Origin: Salvelinus alpinus | Taxonomy: Eukaryota > Chordata > Actinopteri > Salmoniformes > Salmonidae | Direction: 5' to 3' | Length of the DNA: 64,000 nucleotides | Assembly: GCF_045679555.1 (NCBI RefSeq) | Contig: NC_092120.1 | Span: 9,289,805 to 9,353,804, forward strand | Shown here: piece after piece, positions 56,943-64,000 of the stretch | How the letters are laid out: each line of letters begins with the position of its first letter | How positions within the stretch are numbered: position 1 is the stretch's first letter | Made by a program: the position numbers and the translations under genes | Notes under the pieces: generated by a model | The model's database searches: none | What the model was told of the DNA's origin: nothing | The model's input: only the letters and a program-made list of their open reading frames with translations

Positions 56943-59900
56943 GCATGACGGGTCAGGAGAGGAGTGAGGAGAAGAGTGAATGTGTGTCCCTGTCTCCGAT
57001 GAGGGAGGCTGTCCCTGCCCCACCTGAGTGTGAGAGGGTGTGTGTGTTTGGGACGGGGGACCTGGGGCGCTCTCTGGGCCTGCGTCTGCTGCAGGCGGGG
57101 TACGGGGTGGTGTTCGGCAGCCGACGGCCCCACAGCAGCAGCACCCTCATACCCCACGGAGCACAGGTACAAAATAAAATAGATCTGGTGACGTGTTTTT
57201 ACTGTGTTGTAAATGTATTTCAATATATTTATTTATGTTTGAAGGAGTACATGTGAATATAATGTATGTGTGTTTATATGTGTATCAATATGTTGATGAT
57301 GTATATGCAGGTCCTGGGTCATGCTGCAGCTGCTCAGTCAGCCCTTATGATCTTCATCGCTGTCCAGAGAGAACATTACGACTTCCTGGTACCACTGGCC
57401 AATCAGCTAAAGGGGAAGGTAGCATATGTTTTATTAGTTCTGCCATATGTATGAATGTCTGTTTTGCCAGCATGTAACTGTAAAGTTGCCGAATATAATG
57501 TATGTGCCAGCGTATTTAGCTAGTATATTCTATGTCCCAATGTATTTCAAATCAAATTTTTATTGGTCACATACACATGTTTAGCAGATGTTATTGCGAG
57601 TCGAGCGACATGCTTGTTTATTTAGCCAATATATTGTATGTACCAGTGTATTTAGCCAATAGAATGTGAATTCCAGTGTTTTTGGCAAATATAAAGTATG
57701 AATCAGTGTATTTGATTCCATGTTGAATTGCAGGTGTTGGTGGATGTCAGTAACAACCTGAGGAAGAATCAGTACCCAGAGGCCAACGCAGAATACCTGC
57801 AAAGGTGAGAGCTATACAGTAGATGTTGTTATTATGTGTATGTCTTTTGTAAATTAGGAATGTTTTTATATGGTGCTGTGTATGTTGATGTAATGTAAAT
57901 GTGGTTATATGTACATGAACAGTCTGGTCCCTGGAGCTGAGGTGGTTAAAGGCTTCAACACCCTGTCTGCCTGGAGTCTGCAGAATGGACCTTCAGATGC
58001 CAACAGACAGGTACACACACCGAGGTTCAAGCCATGCCCATGAAACCAAATGGCTACTAGATTCAAGTCTATATACACTACATGTGTAGTGTGTACACTA
58101 CATGTGTACAAAAGTATGTGGACACCTGCTCGTCGAACATCTCATTCCAAAATAATGGGCATTAATATGGAGTTGGTCCCCCCTTTGCTGCTATTACAGC
58201 CCCCACTCTTCTGGGAAGGCTTTCCACTATGATGGAACATTGTTGCGGGGACTAGCTTCCATTCAGCCACAAGAGCAGTAGTGAGGCTCTCTGTCAGTGT
58301 TCCAATTCACTCAAAAGGCTTTGTATTCAGGACACAAAGTTTGTTTCTTTGCCACATTTTTTTGCAGTTTTACTTTAATGCCTTATTACAAACAGGATGC
58401 ATGTTTTGGTATATTTTTGAAAGCAGACTGAACCAGGTTTTCCTCTATGATTTTGCCTGTGCTTAGCTCTATTCTGTTTCTTTTTTTATCTTAAAAAAAA
58501 ACTCCCTAGTCCTTGCCAATGACAAGCATACAGCCACCACCATGCTTGAAAATATGAAGAGTGGTACTCTTCAGTGATGTGTTGTGTTGGATTTGCCCCA
58601 AACACAACGCTTTGTATTCAGGACACAAAGTTTGTAGCTAACCAACCAGGTAGCTAACCAACCAGGTTCAATGTTATCTAGCTAGCTAATGTTAGGCTAT
58701 AACTAGCAATGCAAATGGCTCGGAGATACAAATAATATTACTACACAGATCATACACGTAACGTTAGTAAGCTAGCCAGCCAGCCAGCCAGCTAAAGTCA
58801 GCTAGCTAGCTAAATATACGCTTTCATTTGAAATGAAAATGACTTTCTGACAAAATTACAAACGTATAATATCTGAAAATGTAGCTAGCTAGACTATCTT
58901 ACCCGTATATTTGGATAGACACTTCTCCCTCTCTGTCACGGATACCATGGTTGTCCTTAGTTTGAAGATGTGTTTTATATGTGTTCTCTTTTCGACTCCC
59001 TCTGCATATTTGCAATCAAATGCCAGAATTTCCTCGATCTCATTAGCTATCATAATCTAATTCCACCGGCATTCCACTGATTTCAAAACTCGGTCCTCCA
59101 GAAAGTGGTGAACAACACTTTTGCAGTTCTACATGTACTACGTGATATCTTTAAAAAAAGCCACATTAGAAAGGATTACCTACACAAAGTGACCAGATCA
59201 TGTTATAGACAGAAGCGTGCTATATGGCAACCAATCCGAATAATGGATGGGCATGTCCAGCCCATCCATTATCTCAGCCAATCATGGCTAGCGGGAAGGT
59301 TCCTAACTTTTTCCGTAAATAAATCAACTAGGCAATTTTATTTGTAGTTACTGATGGCATACACGTTTTTTATTAAGGCACATGAAAGTTCACATGTTCC
59401 AGAAGGCATTTCTGCCAAAAAAACCATTTGGATTTTTTTTCATACAAATTATATTCAAATGTCTCTCCTGTGAAGTAGTGACGCGCAACATACGCCTAGT
59501 GTCCTGAAATGAGTCAAAAATGTAACAGTGGGTTTGAAGAACTTTTCTGCATATGCTTGTGTTTTTCAATGTCAAATCCACAACTGGTGTGCTCAGCCTT
59601 GATTTGGTCTTATGTAGCAACATTTGAAATTGTGTTTTTTACATTGGATAAAAGCAGAGACACAGAGCTACACAATGGGATATAATATACTGCATTTGAG
59701 GAACAATTGGAAAGTAATTCTGCTTTGAAAGTTGATAAACTTGTAACCTCACTTTTGAGGAATTGGCCTTTGAATGTTTTGGTACATACTGGAGAGCTCT
59801 AGTTGAGGTTTGCCTAGTTAAATAAAGGTTTAAAAATACTGGAGGACTCTTCTTTGTCTACACGCATTCAGCATCTTTCACACCCTCTTAAGCTTTAGCT

Positions 59901-61789
59901 CCACCAATCTCTTTAACATTTACATTTACATTTAAGTCATTTAGCAGACGCTCTTATCCAGAGCGACTTACAAATTGGAAAGTTCATACATATTCATCCT
60001 GGTCCCCCCGTGGGGAATGAACCCACAACCCTGGCGTTGCAAGCGCCATGCTCTACCAACTGAGCCACACGGGTTGATCTGAGCGTTCTGTCCAAACAAC
60101 AGCAGTCAAGCACCCAAGCTAACTGGCTAACAGTTGTCGCAGTGACATTCTATTAAAATTGACACTTGCATAGTGGAGTCTTTTGTTAAGACATGTAGCT
60201 AGCTAGCTAACCAACCAGGTTCATTGTTAGCGAGCTAACATTAGGCTATAACAAGCAAAGCAAATTTCTCTGAGATAGGAATAATAAGATCATCCACATA
60301 ATGTTAGCTAGCGATCCAGCCAGGATCTAGCTAACAGTATACTTTAACTTGAAATGAAAATACTTTATGTAAAAATTAGACACGTGTAATATCTGAAAAT
60401 GTAGCTAGCTAGACTATCTTACCTATGGTCTAAAATCGGAGTAGATTGCCAGAGCGAATTTACCAGCTACTTCTATCAGCAGTTGTGACATTCTATTGAA
60501 ATGGATACTTGCATAGTGGAGTATTTTGTCAAGGCTAGACTAGCTTACATCATGGTTGGATGCTTCTCCCTGTCATAGATGCTTAAAGATGTAATCCGGA
60601 GACAAGTGTTTTCTCCATATCCTTAGCTATCATACTCTAATTCCACAGATTTCAAACTCTTATGCAGTTCTACTAAGCAATATATATGTTTTAAAATCCG
60701 CGTTAGACAGGATTACCTACACATACTAACCAGCTCAAATAGACAGAAGCGTGCTATATGGCAGTCCAATCCGAACTCATCTCTCAGCATATCCAGCCCA
60801 CTCGTTATCTCAGCCAATCATGGCTTGCGGGAAGGTTGCTCTCTTTTTCAGTGGCTAAACCAACTAGGCTGGTAATTTAAAAAAAAGATTTGTATTTACA
60901 GATGGCATACAAGTTTGTTATTAAGGCACATGAAAGTTCACATGCTCCAGAAGGCATTTCTGTCAATAAACGCATTTTGCTTAAAAAAAAGATTACGTTC
61001 AAATGGCTCTTGTGTGAAGTTGTGACCCACGACATACACCTAGTTTCTTGAAAAGGGTCACATTTTAGAATAAGACTCAGTGTCGTTATCCTCGCAAAGT
61101 GAGGTATTGAAAACAGGGGTGTCAATACCTTTTTTAAAGATTATTACTTGTTAAACAAAATATCTGTCACTAAGCACAAGTATTAGTATAAAATAATATA
61201 ATTTCCCACATTTTTGGAACATACATTATAGCTCAGTATTTGAGTGATACGTTTTTTTCAGGTATTTTTGCGCATATTTATAAAGGGTGTCAATAATTTC
61301 GGACTCCACTGTATGTGCATAAATATATGTCAGGTGTATATCTGCGGAGACAGTGTGGAGGCCAAGCAGGTGGTGATGGCGGTAGCCACCAAGCTGGGTC
61401 TCAGTGCCCTGGACCGGGGATCTCTCTCAGTGGCCCGGGAGCTGGAGGACTTCCCCCTGCAGCTGTTCCCCCAGTGGAGGCTCCCCCTGCGCATCGCCAT
61501 CGGCCTCAGCGCTGCCTTCTTTTTCTACCTGCTGATCAGAGACATCATCTATGCATTTGCCACCCAGGGCAAAGACATCTCCTTCAGAATCATGGTCTCA
61601 CTGGCTAACAAGGTACTGGCCACAGGCCCTCTATGTGTTTGTGTTTCTGTGTGTGTTATCAGCTGTTCAAGGTGTGTGTGTGTGTTCTCGCCAGGTGTGT
61701 CCCATCGTGTCTCTGATTATGCTGTCTCTCTGTTACCTGCCTGGTGTCCTGGCTTCCTTCCTGCAGCTCTACAGAGGCACCAAGTACAG
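56943..61789 (+). CDS. steap4: STEAP4-like metalloreductase, 5' half (first six coding exons)
   Basis: Exons: 56943-57166 (ATG at 56945), 57311-57418, 57734-57804, 57923-58010, 61334-61612 and 61695-61789; every junction is GT...AG and in phase. The first exon has the nucleotide-binding [10 protein letters not shown] at residues 36-45 and SRRP at 59-62 (contacts to NADPH phosphate by homology). The next exons give [27 protein letters not shown] and KGFNTLSAW, typical of the F420/NADPH-type reductase domain. 61334-61612 enters the first transmembrane helix. The last exon is a near-identical second copy of 40119-40213. Coding then stops in this window, because 61861-64000 is Tc1 DNA, so the haem ligands are not encoded unless exons lie beyond 64000. 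The large intron 58011-61333 is full of repeats. Confidence 0.92.
57547..57620 (-). mobile_element. LINE 3' tail, antisense, in steap4 intron
   Basis: AAATCAAATTTTTATTGGTC and the next bases are the reverse complement of a salmonid LINE 3' end. About 70 bases, in the intron after the second coding exon. Confidence 0.6.
58075..58310. mobile_element. Tc1-like left-end fragment in steap4 intron
   Basis: The sequence from ACAAAAGTATGTGGACACCT onward matches the start of the element at 61861. Only the first 230 bases are kept. Confidence 0.7.
58640..59700. repeat. Intronic repeat, copy 1
   Basis: It contains GCTAGC-rich stretches and matches 60185-61090 in order and orientation: a CTAACCAACCAGGTTCA block, a TGAAAATGTAGCTAGCTAG block and a CACATGAAAGTTCACATG block. 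No coding function. Confidence 0.65.
59926..60075 (-). mobile_element. tRNA-derived SINE, antisense
   Basis: On the minus strand it begins with a tRNA-Ala-like head: GTGGCTCAGTTGGTAGAGC (A box), then GGGTTCATTCCC-type B box. It ends in the CAGACGCTCTTATCCAGAGC tail shared by many teleost repeats. It lacks a clean tRNA fold at the 3' side, so it is not a tRNA gene. Confidence 0.6.
60185..61090. repeat. Intronic repeat, copy 2
   Basis: This is the second copy of the 58640-59700 repeat, with many substitutions and indels, separated from the first by the SINE and about 400 bases. Confidence 0.65.
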
Positions 61790-61860
61790 GTCAGACCTCT
61801 GTGTGTATGTGAGTGTGTTTGCATACATGTATACAATACAATGTATGTATATGTGTGTAT

Positions 61861-63045
61861 CTACACTACATGACCAAAAGTATGTGGAAACAAGCTTGAC
61901 GATCAGCTCCTTCCAAAATCATGGACATTAATATGGAGTTGGTCCACCCTATGCTACTATAACAGCCTCCACTCTTCTGGGAAGGCTTTCCATTCAATGT
62001 TGGAACATTGCTGCAGGGACTTGCTTCCATTCAGCCACAAGAGCATTAGTGAGGTCGGGCACTGATATTGGGCGATTAGGCCTGGCTAGCAGTTGGCGTT
62101 CCAATTTATCCCAAGGGTGTTCCATGGGGTTAAGATCAGTGCTCTGTGCAGGCCAGTCAAGTTCTTCTACACCAATCTCGACAAACCATTTCTGAATGGA
62201 CCTCGCTTTGTGCATGGGGGCATTGTCATGCTGAAACAGGAAAGGACCTTCCCCAAACTGTTGCCACAACATTGGAAGCACAGAATCATCTAGAATGTAA
62301 TTGTATGCTGTAGCGTTAAGATGTCCCTTCACTGGAACTAAGGGGCCTAGCACGAACCATGAAAAACAGCCCCAGAAAATGTTTCTTCCTCCCAAAAACT
62401 TTTACAGTTGGCACTATGCAGTCGGGCAGGTAGCGTTCTCCTGGCATCCGCGAAACCCAGATTCGTCCGTCGAACTGCCAGAGAACGCGTTTCCACCGCT
62501 CCAGAGTCCAATGGTGGAGAGCTTTACACCACTCCAGCCGACGCTTGGCATTGCGCATGGTGATCTTAAGCTTGTGTGCGGCTGCTCGCTATGGAAACCC
62601 ATTTCATGAAGCTCCAGACGAACAGTTATTGTGCTGACGTTGCTTTCAGAGGCAGTTTGGAACTCTGTAGTGAGTGTTGCAACCGAGGACAGACGATCTT
62701 TACGTGCCACACGCTTCAGCACTCGGCGGTCCTGATCTGTGAGCTTGTGTGGTCTACCACATCGCGGCTAAGCCGCTGTTGCTCCTAGACATTTCCACTT
62801 CACAATAACAGCACTTAACTTTGACCGGGGCAGCTCTAGCAGGGCAGACATTTTAAGAACTGACTTGTTGGAAAAATGGCATCCTATGACAGTGCCACCT
62901 TGAAAGTCACTGAGATCTTCAGTAAGGCCATTCTACTGCCAATGTTTGTCTATGGAGATTGCATAGCTGTGTGCTCGATTTGATACACCTGTCAGCAAGG
63001 GTGTGTCTGAAATAGCCAAATCCACTAATTTGAAGGGGTGTCGAC
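61861..63045 (-). mobile_element. Tc1-like transposon, dead, antisense
   Basis: The left end at 61861 reads CTACACTACATGACCAAAAG. The minus strand gives, from 62722 down, an N-terminal HTH piece, then a middle in which the first DDE motif reads WQFDGRIWVSR (a changed WSDE region), then [15 protein letters not shown] with the second Asp and [15 protein letters not shown] with the third acid. At least two frame changes separate the pieces. The right end is shortened at 63045, where the next element starts. Confidence 0.8.
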
Positions 63046-64000
63046 ATACACTACCGGTCAAAAGTTTTAGAACACCTACTCATTCAAGGGTTTTTATTTA
63101 TTTTTACTATTTTATACATTGTAAAATAATAGTGAAGACATCAAAACTATGAAATAACACATCAGGAATCATGTAGTAATCCAAAAATTGTAACCCTGAC
63201 CATCTCAATTTGGTAGAGGCCAGGTCATCTGACGCAGCACTCCATCACTCTCCTTCTTGGTAAAATAGCCCTTACAGCCTGGAGGTGTGTTGGGTCACTG
63301 CCCTGTTGAAAAACAAATGATAGTTCCACTAAGCCAAACCAGATGGAATGGCGTATCTCTGCAGAATGCTGTGGTAGCCATGCTGGTTAAGTGTGCCTTG
63401 AATTCTAAATAAATCGCAGACAGTGTCACCAGCAAAACACCCCTACACCATAACACCTCCTTCTCCATTCTTTACGGTGGGAAATACACATGCGGAGATC
63501 ATCCGTTCAACCACACTGCGTCTCACAAAGACACGGCAGTTGGAAACAAAAATGCACATTTGTGGCCTGCTGGATGTCATTTTGCAGGGCTCTGGCAGTG
63601 CTCCTCCTTGCACAAAGGCGGAGGTAGCGGTCCTGCTGCTGGGTTGTTGCCCTCCTACGGCCTCCTCCACGTCTCCTGATGTACTGGCCTGTCTCCTGGT
63701 AGCGCCTCCATGCTCTGGACACTACGCTGACAGACACAGCAAAACTTCTTGCCACAGCTCGCATTGATGTGCCATCCTGGATGAGCTGCACTACCTGAGC
63801 CACTTGTTTGGGTTGTAGACTCCGTCTCATGCTACCACTAGAGTGAAAGTACCGCCAGCATTCAAAAGTGACCAAAACATCAGCCAGGAAGCATAGGAAC
63901 TGAGAAGTGGTCTGTGGTCACCACCTGCAGGTTGCCTATAATTTCCACCTTTTGTTTATTCCATTTGCACAACAGCATGTGAAATGTATTGTCAATCAGT
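63046..64000 (-). mobile_element. Tc1-like element, apparently chimeric, cut by window end
   Basis: 63046-63555 is the left part of the family at 36515 (CACTACCGGTCAAAAGTTTT end, with the same subterminal sequence). At about 63560 it switches to the N-terminal coding region of another family: minus frame 63875-63507 gives [20 protein letters not shown] and [20 protein letters not shown], a bipartite HTH with hook. The catalytic part of neither family is complete. Confidence 0.65.

Noticed and set aside
60000-60073. Possible tRNA-Ala gene on the minus strand
   Set aside because: The tRNA-like box elements are joined to a SINE body, and the acceptor stem does not close, so it is a SINE head.

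Overview
The window looks like a stretch of a salmonid fish genome (trout/salmon type). The evidence is a dense, nested repeat load: several Tc1-like families including one of the Sleeping Beauty type, a roughly 1 kb repeat family flanked by TTAA, non-LTR retrotransposon fragments whose 3' ends carry TTTGAT-like tails, tRNA-derived SINE pieces, and long CT, CA and GACT microsatellites. Genes have introns and there is no operon-like organisation. All assignments come from reading translations and repeat ends by eye; no database search was run.

Layout. 1-26 kb is almost wholly mobile DNA. A 3.1 kb segment at 1-3104 recurs at 17.4-20.5 kb, each copy carrying the same dead Tc1 element. Between them lie a solo LTR, two opposed LINE fragments, a DDE transposase relic and a Ty3/Gypsy fossil with both LTRs (11280-16092). 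From 20.5 to 26.2 kb there are an antisense LINE split by a TTAA element, a second LINE piece, and a Sleeping Beauty-type element itself split by another TTAA element. 26-40 kb is lower-complexity sequence, LINE ends, LTR-like pieces, a 15-unit minisatellite and more Tc1 remnants.

The main host gene is steap4 (six-transmembrane metalloreductase), and it is out of order. Its last five coding exons, encoding most of the membrane domain and both haem-ligand histidines, lie at 40119-46186. Its first six coding exons, encoding the NADPH-binding domain and the start of the membrane domain, lie downstream at 56943-61789. Both sets are on the plus strand. One 95-base exon is present in both sets with a single silent difference. 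Joined in gene order, the ten distinct exons give a continuous 1458-nt reading frame (485 codons plus stop). The window therefore holds either the tail of one steap4 copy followed by the head of a second copy, or a scaffolding/assembly permutation of one gene.

Between the two halves are an apparently complete 4.4 kb PIF/Harbinger DNA transposon (48345-52787) with an intact spliced transposase, inserted into one member of an inverted pair of solo LTRs; a relic of a pentraxin (CRP/SAP-like) gene missing its middle and carrying another solo LTR; and a palindromic element with 50-base perfect arms. The window ends in two abutting Tc1-like elements, the second apparently chimeric.
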